Below, piece after piece: positions 8,746 to 17,105 of a DNA stretch of 64,000 nt; position 1 is the stretch's first letter; each line of letters opens with the position of its first letter. The notes beneath the pieces were generated by a model. That model saw only the letters and a program-made list of their open reading frames with translations. It had not been told where the DNA came from and searched no databases. A program made the position numbers and the translations under genes. The stretch is from Paenibacillus eucommiae (GTDB taxonomy: Bacteria > Bacillota > Bacilli > Paenibacillales > NBRC-103111). The stretch spans positions 496,001 to 560,000 of the forward strand of contig NZ_JAGGLB010000003.1 in the NCBI RefSeq assembly GCF_017874215.1, in the 5' to 3' direction.

Positions 8746-10515
8746 TTATTTATATTGCCTAGAAAACCACATGAATCCAACTGCGAACAGGAGCGCACCT
8801 AACACCAATGCTGAATCCCGCCACTGCCAATGCAGTTTACTTCCTCTTGATGGCTGAACGTGACGCCTGACGCCACGACTCTCCAGCGCAAGTGCCACCT
8901 CGTCCCCCAACCGGAATAATGATAATAGGAATGGCAAGGATATATCACGCAAACGTCCAATTAAAGCCCGCGGGGTGCGGGAAAGCTCTTTTCCCCGTGC
9001 CAAAAATATCCGTGTGTAACGTTCCCACTCACTAAGCAGCACCGGGACAAATCTCATCATTAAAGCCACCGTTAAAATAATACGCCGGGCGAACTCCGGA
9101 GTTTTCCCTTTTATAGATAATAGCTGTTCTAGCGATCTGCGCAGTGACAATGGAGACATAACTAATGGAATTGCTAAACCCAATAGCAGCACTAGCATCG
9201 TTCTAGAAAAAGAAAACAAGGTCCCTGCAAAAGCTTCCATGTCCAAAAATCCGCTTCCGCCGCGCGAGCCTATTGCAGATAGTGCCGATGCGGTTATCAT
9301 AAAGAAAGCAAAACTGAAAATGACACCATGCCATCTCCGCAAGGAGATGTTCCCGGCAGTTAGCAGCAGCAGAGTCACAATGGCTCCGACCCCGAGTCCA
9401 ATCCATGAGCCTTGGGCGAACATGCCTGCGGATAGTGCCAGGTAAGCAAGCCACACAGAACGCGGATCAAAGCCGGACATCCGGTGTTTGCTGCTATTCT
9501 TATTTCGCTTCTTACTTTGCTTCTTACTTTTCTGGAATTGCTGGCGGGCTTGCTCATGATCACCCTCCGCTTCGTTTCTTAACAGTCCTTCCGTTCCGTC
9601 TATAAACCCATCTATTTTCTGAATTTCTAACGCTGCTTGCTTAGGATTCCACAGTCGTTCTGCCGGAATCCCATTCTTCCTAAGAAGATGAGCCATACGA
9701 AGCCATTGTGGAACCCACATACCAGCTTCCTCCAGCCATTCTGGATGCTCGATAATCTCTTCACAGCTGCTTAAACGCATCTTGCCTTCAGCACTTAATA
9801 GTAGGACGGAGTCTGCTAAAGGAAGCGCCCAGTCGGAATCATGTGATACGAGTACGATTCCAGTCCCTTCTTTCTTTAGTTCCTTCAGGCGCTGAGCAAC
9901 GCGTTCATGTCCAGCACCATCAAGACCTGCTGTCGGTTCGTCCAGCAGCAGCCATGCTGATGGTGTTACGAATGCGGAAGCCAGCGCAGTCCGGCGGCGT
10001 TCTCCGCCACTCATTAGGAAAGGATCTCTGGATAACCACGACCCGTCCCAGCCAACAGCTTCAAGTGTCGTTGATATTCGTGCGTCTCGTTCCTCTCCAA
10101 TCCATCCATAAGCTCGCAATGAATAAACTAATTCATCAGAAACACTGCGGGCAAACAAGCCATCTTCAGGAGATTGACTGGAATAACTGTAAGAGCGCAG
10201 TGCCTCGAGGTTCAATCTTGGCTTCCGAAACTTTCTATGGTGCCATAAAGGCTCCGCACCATAAGCAATATGTAATTCTTCCGGATTTCTTAACCCGGCT
10301 AATTTTTCTAGTAGGGTTGTTTTTCCCGCTCCATTTGGCCCCATCAGCACTGTAATCGTGCCAGGCTCAAGCTGGATGCTGGAATTCTGTTCTTTCCTTC
10401 CATCGCCAGCCCCATCATCAGAATGCAAGGAGAGTCCTTCCAGTAGAAGGGGTACAGCTACGGGTACTGAACTATGGTTTTTTCGCTCCACTTCACTGCT
10501 CTCCTTACTATCCAC
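8746..10515 (-). CDS. ECF transporter fusion: ATPase (EcfA2-like) plus transmembrane T subunit
   Basis: A 589-residue fusion. Residues 20-260 are an ABC ATPase: Walker A GPNGAGKT (59-66), Q-loop Gln114, signature MSGGE (168-172), Walker B LLLDEP, switch His225. A basic linker (KKQSKKRNKNSSKHR, near 330-345) leads to an EcfT domain (346-589) with about five helices and both coupling motifs ARG (506-508) and SRG (546-548). In most bacteria these are separate proteins. It overlaps the EcfA1-like gene by 8 bp and lies opposite bioY, so it probably energises biotin uptake; use with other S components is possible. Confidence 0.87.
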   Translation of the reverse strand: MDSKESSEVERKNHSSVPVAVPLLLEGLSLHSDDGAGDGRKEQNSSIQLEPGTITVLMGPNGAGKTTLLEKLAGLRNPEELHIAYGAEPLWHHRKFRKPRLNLEALRSYSYSSQSPEDGLFARSVSDELVYSLRAYGWIGEERDARISTTLEAVGWDGSWLSRDPFLMSGGERRRTALASAFVTPSAWLLLDEPTAGLDGAGHERVAQRLKELKKEGTGIVLVSHDSDWALPLADSVLLLSAEGKMRLSSCEEIIEHPEWLEEAGMWVPQWLRMAHLLRKNGIPAERLWNPKQAALEIQKIDGFIDGTEGLLRNEAEGDHEQARQQFQKSKKQSKKRNKNSSKHRMSGFDPRSVWLAYLALSAGMFAQGSWIGLGVGAIVTLLLLTAGNISLRRWHGVIFSFAFFMITASALSAIGSRGGSGFLDMEAFAGTLFSFSRTMLVLLLGLAIPLVMSPLSLRRSLEQLLSIKGKTPEFARRIILTVALMMRFVPVLLSEWERYTRIFLARGKELSRTPRALIGRLRDISLPFLLSLFRLGDEVALALESRGVRRHVQPSRGSKLHWQWRDSALVLGALLFAVGFMWFSRQYK

Positions 10516-11395
10516 GCTCTATAAATTCTCCATGCTTCTCTGCACTCTGAACAACTGCAGGGCCCAAGCTTGCCAAAGCCCTCTCCCATTCAGCCGGAGA
10601 TACAGGCAAAGGATCTCTCAATCTTCCTAGCCGTCGCAGTTCTATAGCCATAGCGGCCATATACGGAAGTCGTAACCCGCATTGCTCACAAGGGGAAATA
10701 AGATCCCCGTCTCCAAAAAGAAAGGATCGCGCAGTCCCATTAAATACTAAGCGGCCTCCTGCTAATGCTGCAGTTCTCGCATCTGGATCAAGCTCATCCA
10801 ACCGCTGGGTGACCCAAATAATCGTCGTTCCGTTTTTGTGCAAATCTTTTACAATCTGCAGTACCACTTGCCTGTTTGCCTCATCCAGCATGGAAGTCAC
10901 CTCATCCAGCACCATGAGCGGGGCTTCGCAAGCAGCCGATGCTGCAATGGCAGCCAACTGCTGCTGACCACCGGAAAGCTGATCCCAAGCTTTGTCAGCA
11001 AAAGCACTCAATCCAGTCGCAGATAAAATATGCTGAATGCGTGACTGCATGCTTTCTGGCTCAACGCCTCTCCATTCCAAAGCAAACTGGATTTCCTCAC
11101 GTGGGGTTTCACCAAATAATTGGGCCTGCGGCTGCTGCAGAACGATCGGCGATACATCGTCTCCTGCAAAGCCGCGCTCTATCACACCTCCGACTCCAAC
11201 AAGGTGAATACCGGCAAGGAGTCTGGCCAGAGTTGATTTCCCGCTGCCATTCACGCCAACCAGGTTTAACCACTCGCCCGGTCCCACTTCCAGCCCGATA
11301 TCTTCCAGCCGGTGCACCACGCTGCCGTCTTCATGGCTTCCACTTACAAATACCCCGGATAAATTCATATTTATTTGGGAATCATTTCTCAACAC
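10508..11395 (-). CDS. Energy-coupling factor transporter ATPase (EcfA1-like)
   Basis: A 295-residue ABC ATPase with Walker A GVNGSGKS (47-54), signature LSGGQ, Walker B LMVLDEV (V replaces the usual P after DE, while the catalytic Glu is kept) and the H-loop region near VTQRLDEL, where the usual His is replaced by Gln. The GTG start at 11395 follows AGAGGA by 7 nt. It forms a two-gene operon with the fused ATPase/T gene and is divergent from bioY across a 98-bp region holding a BirA-type site. The Q in the H-loop position may make this the degenerate half of an asymmetric ATPase pair. Confidence 0.87.
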   Translation of the reverse strand: MLRNDSQINMNLSGVFVSGSHEDGSVVHRLEDIGLEVGPGEWLNLVGVNGSGKSTLARLLAGIHLVGVGGVIERGFAGDDVSPIVLQQPQAQLFGETPREEIQFALEWRGVEPESMQSRIQHILSATGLSAFADKAWDQLSGGQQQLAAIAASAACEAPLMVLDEVTSMLDEANRQVVLQIVKDLHKNGTTIIWVTQRLDELDPDARTAALAGGRLVFNGTARSFLFGDGDLISPCEQCGLRLPYMAAMAIELRRLGRLRDPLPVSPAEWERALASLGPAVVQSAEKHGEFIERG

Positions 11396-11407
11396 GCAAA
11401 TTTCCTC

Positions 11408-11474
11408 TTTTCAATAAATCATTCTCGTGCTACAATTTCATTTGTTAACCACAATCTATAAATCTAGGTTAACA
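11408..11474 (+). promoter_or_regulatory. bioY promoter with BirA (biotin repressor) operator
   Basis: The inverted repeat TGTTAACC (11443-11450), 16-bp spacer, GGTTAACA (11467-11474) matches the BirA operator form known in Firmicutes. It directly follows a TACAAT -10 (11431-11436) with a weak -35 TTTTCA (11408-11413) at 17 bp, so bound BirA would cover the start of bioY. The divergent EcfA gene begins at 11395 and may be co-regulated. Confidence 0.85.
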
Positions 11475-11493
11475 TTTGAAAGGAGATTTGACA

Positions 11494-12117
11494 ATGTCTT
11501 TACCATCAACCGCTTCCTCAACGAATAACAAAGCTTCAACCAATCAATGGATCCGGGGTATCGTATTTACTGCCTTATTCGGAGCCCTCTTCATCGCAGC
11601 CGGGATGATCAAAATTCCGATAGGCTTCACCCCTGTCCCGATTTCCCTGCAGTCCTTCGCCATCATGCTTGCAGGTGGTCTTTTGGGAGCAGTATACGGA
11701 TTTTGGAGTATCTTTCTTGTTGTCATTCTTACCGCAACCGGACTTCCTCTAATGAACGGATCGGGAGGCTTGTCACAGATTTTGGGACCAACAGGCGGCT
11801 TTATTTGGATGTTCCCTGTATCCGCTTTTCTGATTGGATGGGTAAGTGACCGGCTTTTCGCCAACAATCGTAAGCTTAACCGAAAGCAGCAAATAGGCTT
11901 GCTTTTGAGCATTTTCGCTTTGGGCTCATTGCTCCTCTATGTATCGGGTATTCCTTGGTACGCGCATGTGTCAACCAAAGTGGATTTGTCTGGAGCGCTT
12001 GCCGGTGCTATGTATCCTTTCCTGCCTGGAGATGCCATTAAAGCAATTGCTGCGACCCTGGTCATCACCTCGATTCGGCCTCTTCTACCAAGCCTTAGGC
12101 CAAACCGCTCTTCATAA
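11494..12117 (+). CDS. bioY: Biotin ECF transporter S component BioY
   Basis: A 207-residue membrane protein that binds biotin for uptake. ATG at 11494 follows GAAAGGAG; the earlier TTG (11476) overlaps this site. BioY hallmarks: GIVFTALFGALFIAAGMIKIPI, the signature TPVPISLQSFAIMLAGGLLG, and GPTGGFIWMFPVSAFLIGW, with a C-terminal helix near FLPGDAIKAIAATLV. The upstream BirA-type operator and divergent ECF ATPase/T genes support a dedicated biotin transporter. Confidence 0.96.
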   Translation: MSLPSTASSTNNKASTNQWIRGIVFTALFGALFIAAGMIKIPIGFTPVPISLQSFAIMLAGGLLGAVYGFWSIFLVVILTATGLPLMNGSGGLSQILGPTGGFIWMFPVSAFLIGWVSDRLFANNRKLNRKQQIGLLLSIFALGSLLLYVSGIPWYAHVSTKVDLSGALAGAMYPFLPGDAIKAIAATLVITSIRPLLPSLRPNRSS

Positions 12118-12140
12118 AATGCTTAACAAGACAAAAGGGC

Positions 12141-12172
12141 AAAGGGCCTCCACAGCAAGAGGCCTTTTGGTT
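12141..12172 (+). terminator. Intrinsic terminator after bioY
   Basis: AAAGGGCCTC and GAGGCCTTTT pair around CACAGCAA, with one G-T pair, followed by T-rich sequence. It lies 23 bp after the bioY stop. Confidence 0.8.
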
Positions 12173-12262
12173 ATTCAATGATCGCTGCAGATAGTGACCG
12201 GAATGGGTACTCGCACATATGATGATTTTATCATATAAATATAAGAAAAGGGGTATTCGACG

Positions 12263-12481
12263 GTGCCTTCCATTGTTGGTAATATTAAAATCAATAACGT
12301 TGGCTCCGGTTCCAATGTTCAGATTGGAGATACAGCCTTTGTAACGCTCACAAGTACAACCAAAAACTATGGAGGCGCCAGCTCCTTCTCACCAGGGGAC
12401 AGCTTGGGCTCTGTTACAAATAATTTAAATAGCAGTACAAATACACTTGATCCGGATGTTAATGATGCTAACGTTGTATGA
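12263..12481 (+). CDS. GerPA/GerPF-family spore germination protein
   Basis: A 72-residue protein from a GTG start behind AAAAGGGG. The N-terminus MPSIVGNIKINNVGSGSNVQIGDTA is typical of GerPA/GerPF proteins, which in Bacillus help nutrient germinants cross the spore coat. The C-terminus is Asn/Ser/Asp-rich and longer in low-complexity sequence than usual. It stands alone rather than in a gerPABCDEF operon. A 7-bp inverted repeat (12217-12236, ATATGAT/ATCATAT) lies upstream. Confidence 0.88.
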   Translation: MPSIVGNIKINNVGSGSNVQIGDTAFVTLTSTTKNYGGASSFSPGDSLGSVTNNLNSSTNTLDPDVNDANVV

Positions 12482-12521
12482 ATTTACCAAATAAAACTAA
12501 TTCTTGAGAAAAACGCCTTTC

Positions 12522-12630
12522 GGGACTGTTGACAAATGCCAATTTTACGAAAAATGACTTTTAGATACCCAGTGTTTATGCGGGTTCTCAAACGTCAATT
12601 TCGTCAATAAGGTAATTTGTCAACAGTCCC
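12522..12630. mobile_element. 109-bp MITE-like element with terminal inverted repeats and TTTC duplication
   Basis: The element begins with GGGACTGTTGACAAAT and ends with its exact reverse complement ATTTGTCAACAGTCCC (16-bp terminal inverted repeats). TTTC flanks both ends (12518-12521 and 12631-12634), consistent with a 4-bp target duplication. It has no coding capacity. It sits at the left edge of copy 1 of the dispersed hairpin repeat. The parent transposase family could not be named. Confidence 0.7.
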
Positions 12631-12635
12631 TTTCG

Positions 12636-12885
12636 GCGTCCTTTGAAGTGCGTGTTCGTGACTTTGGTGCGTTGTGGAGGGAATGGCTGTGGGCTCCAGC
12701 CGCTGTTAAAGATTTGTTCCCTGAATGGAATGGATATGGAGGTAGGAACAAATCTTTAAAGGCGGACGCTACCGCTCTTCCACCCACAGCCATTCCCTCT
12801 CTTTAAAGGGTGGGCTGCTACCCGGTTTTTTCACTTTAAAGCTGCATCATCATAAAGTGAAACCACGCTCCACTCGCACTTTCAG
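12636..12885 (+). repeat. Dispersed hairpin repeat, copy 1 (core 12676-12800, diverged tail)
   Basis: It starts with GGCGTCCTTTGAAG, then an outer arm GGGAATGGCTGTGGG (12679-12693) paired with CCCACAGCCATTCCC (12783-12797), and an inner arm TTAAAGATTTGTTCC (12706-12720) paired with GGAACAAATCTTTAA (12745-12759). The usual tail is missing: after the hairpin comes a different segment with CACTTTAAAG/CATAAAGTG and AACCACGCTCC, shared with 32820-32870. It lies between convergent genes; the rest of this 462-bp gap is the MITE-like element and a terminator. Confidence 0.85.
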
Positions 12886-12892
12886 TTAATCA

Positions 12893-12932
12893 GAAAAAAC
12901 CCTGCGTACATGACCATGTACGCAGGGTTTTT
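12893..12932 (-). terminator. Strong bidirectional terminator after the polyamine operon
   Basis: CCCTGCGTACATG and CATGTACGCAGGG form a near-perfect stem with a 2-nt loop, flanked by AAAAAA and TTTTT. It lies 12 bp beyond the aldehyde dehydrogenase stop and works in either direction. Confidence 0.92.
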
Positions 12933-12943
12933 ATCGCGGAGAT

Positions 12944-14440
12944 TTATTCCCCTTTACCTTTATAAAATCCTAAAGGCTTAAGTTCCATATTGACGTTGAT
13001 TTGCTTGACTTCCGTATATTCATCTAAACCAAAAGTACCTAATTCCCGGCCAAGTCCGCTTTGTTTAAAACCGCCCCAAGGCGCTTCATTGTAGGTCGGG
13101 TGGTAAGTATTTACCCAAAGAATACCTGATCGCACTTTTCTTGCAACACGCATTGAACGGCTGGCATCGTTGGTGAACACGGCTCCGGCAAGCCCAAAGA
13201 CAGTTCCGTTAGCCAAACGAATGGCTTCTTCCTCATCTTTAAACCGCTGTACAACGAGCACAGGTCCGAAAATTTCCTCCTGAACGATACGCATATCTGG
13301 CGTTGTATCCGTTAATATCGTAGGCTCCACAAAATTTCCTTTTGCGTAATCCCCACTCATAATCCGGCTGCCTCCAGCTGCAACTGTTGCACCTTCCTGA
13401 CGGCCGATTTCAATATAGGACAATACCTTTTCCATATGTGCCTGTGTTACGAGCGGGCCCATTTCGGTTCCTTGTTCCATACCGTTGCCTACCCGTATCA
13501 GGTTCGTTCTTTCCACTAATTCTTTCATAAAAGCATCATAGATCTCATCCTGGATCAATAATCGCGAACCCGATGAACAAACTTGACCGGAACCGATATA
13601 AATGCCATACATGACATATTCGGCAACGATGGCCGGATCTGCATCGGCAAAAACGATATTCGGCGATTTACCGCCTAGCTCCAAAGACACCTTCTTGATG
13701 TTGCCAGCTGCAGCACGCATCACACTTCGTCCTGTATCCGTACCTCCAGTAAAGGCAACTTTATCGACCAAATGACTCGATGCCAGCTCCGCACCGACGG
13801 TTTTGCCATCACCAAGCACAAGGTTGGCGACACCTTTCGGAAAGCCGACTTCCTCAATCAGTTGGAACAGACGAATTGCGGTTAAAGGCGTTATTTCTGA
13901 CGGTTTGAACACTGAGACGTTCCCGGCTCCAAGGCAAGGAGCCAATTTCCAGGCTGACATCATAAGCGGGAAATTCCAAGGAACAATTTGACCACACACC
14001 CCTACAGCTTCTCTTACGACCATCGCCTGAATCGGATAAGGCACTTCATAGGTTTGTCCATGAGGTTTAGTTATTAATCCGGCGTAATAGCGGAAGCAGC
14101 TGACAGCGCTGGATACGTCAGATTCTGCTTCTCCAAGTGGTTTGCCATTATTCAACGTTTCCAATTGGGCAAGCTCTTCCGTATGTGCTTCTATTTTATC
14201 GGCTAAAGCAAATAACAATCTTGCTCTTTCCCGGGATGAAGTGTCTCTCCAGTCGGTCTCGTCAAACGTATGACGGGCCACTTGAATCGCACGCTGTACA
14301 TCTTCGAGTCCGCCTTCTGTCACAACGGCAATAACTTCTCCCGTAGCCGGGTTCGTAATTTCACGGGTTTGACCAGATGCGGCTTCCACCCATTCTCCAC
14401 CAATGTACATTTTTCCGAGGCCTTGAAATGCTAATGCCAT
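12944..14440 (-). CDS. Aldehyde dehydrogenase (betaine/aminobutyraldehyde type)
   Basis: A 498-residue NAD(P)+-dependent aldehyde dehydrogenase. Visible motifs: VPWNFPLMMSAWKLAPCLGAGN, KPSEITPL, the Rossmann-region FTGGTDTGR, general base Glu in LELGGKSPN, nucleophile Cys in GQVCSSGSRL, and EEIFGPVL. It is the last of eight genes with PotABCD-like uptake genes and a PuuD-like hydrolase. It may oxidise gamma-aminobutyraldehyde or its gamma-glutamyl derivative (PuuC-like step); betaine aldehyde is the other family substrate. Substrate inferred from context. Confidence 0.92.
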   Translation of the reverse strand: MALAFQGLGKMYIGGEWVEAASGQTREITNPATGEVIAVVTEGGLEDVQRAIQVARHTFDETDWRDTSSRERARLLFALADKIEAHTEELAQLETLNNGKPLGEAESDVSSAVSCFRYYAGLITKPHGQTYEVPYPIQAMVVREAVGVCGQIVPWNFPLMMSAWKLAPCLGAGNVSVFKPSEITPLTAIRLFQLIEEVGFPKGVANLVLGDGKTVGAELASSHLVDKVAFTGGTDTGRSVMRAAAGNIKKVSLELGGKSPNIVFADADPAIVAEYVMYGIYIGSGQVCSSGSRLLIQDEIYDAFMKELVERTNLIRVGNGMEQGTEMGPLVTQAHMEKVLSYIEIGRQEGATVAAGGSRIMSGDYAKGNFVEPTILTDTTPDMRIVQEEIFGPVLVVQRFKDEEEAIRLANGTVFGLAGAVFTNDASRSMRVARKVRSGILWVNTYHPTYNEAPWGGFKQSGLGRELGTFGLDEYTEVKQINVNMELKPLGFYKGKGE

Positions 14441-14526
14441 GATGTTTCCTCCCCAACTGATTATTCCAGACTGCTTATTCCAGACTAATTATTTCAAAAT
14501 AATTATTTCTAACTAATTCAAGCTAA

Positions 14527-15978
14527 TTATTCCACTGCTGTTATGTCGCAAACGTAGATGTATTCGTCCATACGAGGCTTCCAGTCCCACTTTTTGCTTA
14601 AGCCGTATAAGTCAAATTGCTGGAACAAAGGAATCCAAGGCAGTTCATCGCGGAAGATGAGACATGCCATCCGGTATAAATCCTTACGACGCTCTTGATC
14701 GAGAATGTTGCTGGCTTCCATAACCATATTCGCCATGTCCTCATGGTGGAAATCTGTTGGATTCCATGGATTTGGTGCGATGTATGCATTGCGGTAAACT
14801 TCGTCAGGATCAAAGGTGGAGTTCCCCCAGCCTACATAATACATTTGATCGTATTGGTGGTTACGGAAGCGGCTGATGAACTGTGGCCACGGTTGAATAT
14901 CCACCTGCAGCCGGATACCAACCTTAGCGAGCTGCTGCCCGATACGCAAACCAATTTCCTTATCCTGGGTAAAACGGCCATCTGGAACTTCCAGCTTGAC
15001 GTCCACCCCATCCGGATAACCCGCTTCGATCAATAATTGCTTAGCTTTCTCCAAATCAAAGGTGATCGGTTGAATGCCAGGGTCAACGCCAAACGCTTGA
15101 GGATACACAGGACCGGCAAGCGGAGCACCGCAACCGCTAAGTTCTTCCTGAATCAGCTCACGGACATTAATGGCATGAGACATAGCCTGTCTCAGCTTTT
15201 TATTTTTCAGAACGGGATGATGTGTGTTAATCCCCATATAAATAACGCCTACACTTGGCGTTCCGACTACGGAGAGAGCCGGATCTGCTTCCACTTGCGC
15301 ACGCATCAGCGGAGGAAAATTAGCGGCTAAATGAATCGTACCATCATGCAACCCTTGTACACGATCATTGCCTTCCGGTACAGCTTTGAAGGTTAGCTCC
15401 TGTACAGATGGACTTCCATGCCAATATTCGTTATTGGCTGTCAGCTCAACGACTCCATTCGGCTTGTCCCAGCTGACGAACTTGAAGGGACCTGTTCCGT
15501 TAGGTACACGGCTGAAATGCTCTTCCCCATGCTCAGCGATGTATTGAGGAGGAATAATCATAAGACCAGTAAGCTGCGCAAGCAGATTAGGATCTGGACG
15601 GTTAGTGACTACACGTACCGTTAAATCATCGATAATATCGACATGATCGATAGAATTGAACCGGCCATACGGAGGAAATTTAGGTTCTCTTGACGGATCT
15701 ACCATCCGTTCCAGCGAGAATTTAACCGTCTTAGCATCAAAAACTTCTCCATTATGGAACGTAATTCCTGAACGCAGACGGAATTCGACCACCGTATCAG
15801 TGATGATTTCCCAGCTTTCTGCTAACCAAGGCTCGATATCCATAGAAGGATTGCGGCGAACAAGCGCATCATATACCTGTAGTAAAATAATGGCTGTTGT
15901 CGTTTCTGAATGAGCGTACGGATCCATAGTTGAAGCATCTGTTCCTTGAGCGATTACCAATTGTTTATTATTAACCAT
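14527..15978 (-). CDS. Family 5 (oligopeptide-type) solute-binding protein lacking a signal peptide
   Basis: A 483-residue SBP_bac_5 (DppA/OppA-like) protein: ASTMDPYAHSETTT, LAESWEIITDTVVEFRLRSGITFHNGEVFDAKTVKFSLERM and GTGPFKFVSWDKPNG are characteristic. The mature-type N-terminus starts directly at the ATG (MVNNKQLVIAQGTDAST) behind a strong AAGGAGGAATTAGCAA. A stop (TAG) lies two codons upstream in frame, so no longer form with an export signal exists here. It follows potA by 21 bp. This may be a cytoplasmic protein, or the signal may have been lost by deletion. Confidence 0.88.
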   Translation of the reverse strand: MVNNKQLVIAQGTDASTMDPYAHSETTTAIILLQVYDALVRRNPSMDIEPWLAESWEIITDTVVEFRLRSGITFHNGEVFDAKTVKFSLERMVDPSREPKFPPYGRFNSIDHVDIIDDLTVRVVTNRPDPNLLAQLTGLMIIPPQYIAEHGEEHFSRVPNGTGPFKFVSWDKPNGVVELTANNEYWHGSPSVQELTFKAVPEGNDRVQGLHDGTIHLAANFPPLMRAQVEADPALSVVGTPSVGVIYMGINTHHPVLKNKKLRQAMSHAINVRELIQEELSGCGAPLAGPVYPQAFGVDPGIQPITFDLEKAKQLLIEAGYPDGVDVKLEVPDGRFTQDKEIGLRIGQQLAKVGIRLQVDIQPWPQFISRFRNHQYDQMYYVGWGNSTFDPDEVYRNAYIAPNPWNPTDFHHEDMANMVMEASNILDQERRKDLYRMACLIFRDELPWIPLFQQFDLYGLSKKWDWKPRMDEYIYVCDITAVE

Positions 15979-15999
15979 TTGCTAATTCCTCCTTAAAAT

Positions 16000-17091
16000 T
16001 TAAAAAATAAGTGTAGAACTGATTGGCCAAACGGCATGAACATGATCGCCTTCGCTTACAGCAAGATTTGCTTCCCCATGCATCGGCGTTTTTACGAGAA
16101 ACGGTTTTTCAAGCCCTTCGACCTGCAGACCGATTAAATAGGCAGAACCTGTGTAGTGGATATACATAACTGTACCTTTGATTTGGTTCTGAGTTTGTTG
16201 ATCGATCAGTAAGCCATCTTTGCTATGTGCTGCATAAAGCCTTACGGCCTCCGGCCGGATCATCGCTGTTGCTTTTTCCGTTTTGGTTACAATATCAGCA
16301 GCTTTAACCCGCTGTCCTCCAGCAAGGACAACATCCAGATATCCGGTTTCCGGCTTGATTTCCTTCACCGCGAGCAGGTTGGAATCACCCACAAAATCGG
16401 CTACAAAAGCATCATTAGGCCGGCCATACACCTTCTCAGGGGTGTCGAGCTGTACAATATCCCCTTTGTTCATAACCGCAATTCTGTCGGATAACACCAT
16501 CGCTTCTTCTTGATCATGGGTAACGAAAATGGCTGTAAATCCGATGCGTTTCTGCAGCTGACGAATTTCGATACGCAGCATTTGACGCAATTTCGCATCC
16601 AGATTACTCAGCGGTTCATCAAATAGAACGAGCGGAGGACGCAGTACAAGCGTGCGGGCAAGTGCTACCCGCTGCTGCTGACCGCCTGAAAGCTGAGCGG
16701 GCATCCGCTGCTCCAGACCTGCCAGTTGGACCGATTGTAAAGATTCCATAACCCGGTCGCTAATTTCATGCTTTGGAGTACCATGGCGACGCAGACCGAA
16801 CGCGACATTTTCAAATATAGTCAAATGCGGGAAAAGCGCATAATTCTGAAAGACCAGTCCGACATTACGTTTGTATGGGGCCAGCTTTGTCAATTCTTTT
16901 TCTGCCAGATGAATAGAACCGCTAGTTGGCTCCAGAAGCCCTGCGACCATTCGCAGTGTCGTCGTTTTACCGCAGCCGCTTGGTCCCAAGAGGGATACCA
17001 TTTCCCCGCTGTGAACGGTTAAATCCAAGTTTTCTACAATGACATTGCTGCCATATTGCTTTTTGAGCTCTCGCAGTCGTAATTCACTCAT
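16000..17091 (-). CDS. Polyamine/iron-type ABC transporter ATPase, PotA-like
   Basis: A 363-residue ATPase with Walker A GPSGCGKT, Q-loop in VFQNYALFPHLT, signature LSGGQQQR, Walker B PLVLFDEPLSNLDAKLR and switch His in FVTHDQEEAM. The C-terminal ~110 residues form the TOBE regulatory region of PotA/FbpC-type proteins. It is preceded by the two permease genes and presumably energises them. The same architecture occurs in thiamine and ferric-iron importers; polyamine is favoured by the PuuD-like neighbour. Confidence 0.93.
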   Translation of the reverse strand: MSELRLRELKKQYGSNVIVENLDLTVHSGEMVSLLGPSGCGKTTTLRMVAGLLEPTSGSIHLAEKELTKLAPYKRNVGLVFQNYALFPHLTIFENVAFGLRRHGTPKHEISDRVMESLQSVQLAGLEQRMPAQLSGGQQQRVALARTLVLRPPLVLFDEPLSNLDAKLRQMLRIEIRQLQKRIGFTAIFVTHDQEEAMVLSDRIAVMNKGDIVQLDTPEKVYGRPNDAFVADFVGDSNLLAVKEIKPETGYLDVVLAGGQRVKAADIVTKTEKATAMIRPEAVRLYAAHSKDGLLIDQQTQNQIKGTVMYIHYTGSAYLIGLQVEGLEKPFLVKTPMHGEANLAVSEGDHVHAVWPISSTLIF

Positions 17092-17105
17092 AAGGGGACC
17101 TCCTA

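Noticed and set aside
9843-10355. Long plus-strand frame of 170 codons opposite the ECF ATPase gene
   Set aside because: Antisense shadow of a gene with complete ABC motifs; no ribosome binding site or family resemblance.
12522-12630. Terminal inverted repeats read as a terminator hairpin
   Set aside because: The 16-bp arms are ~77 nt apart, there is no T run, and a 4-bp duplication flanks the element.
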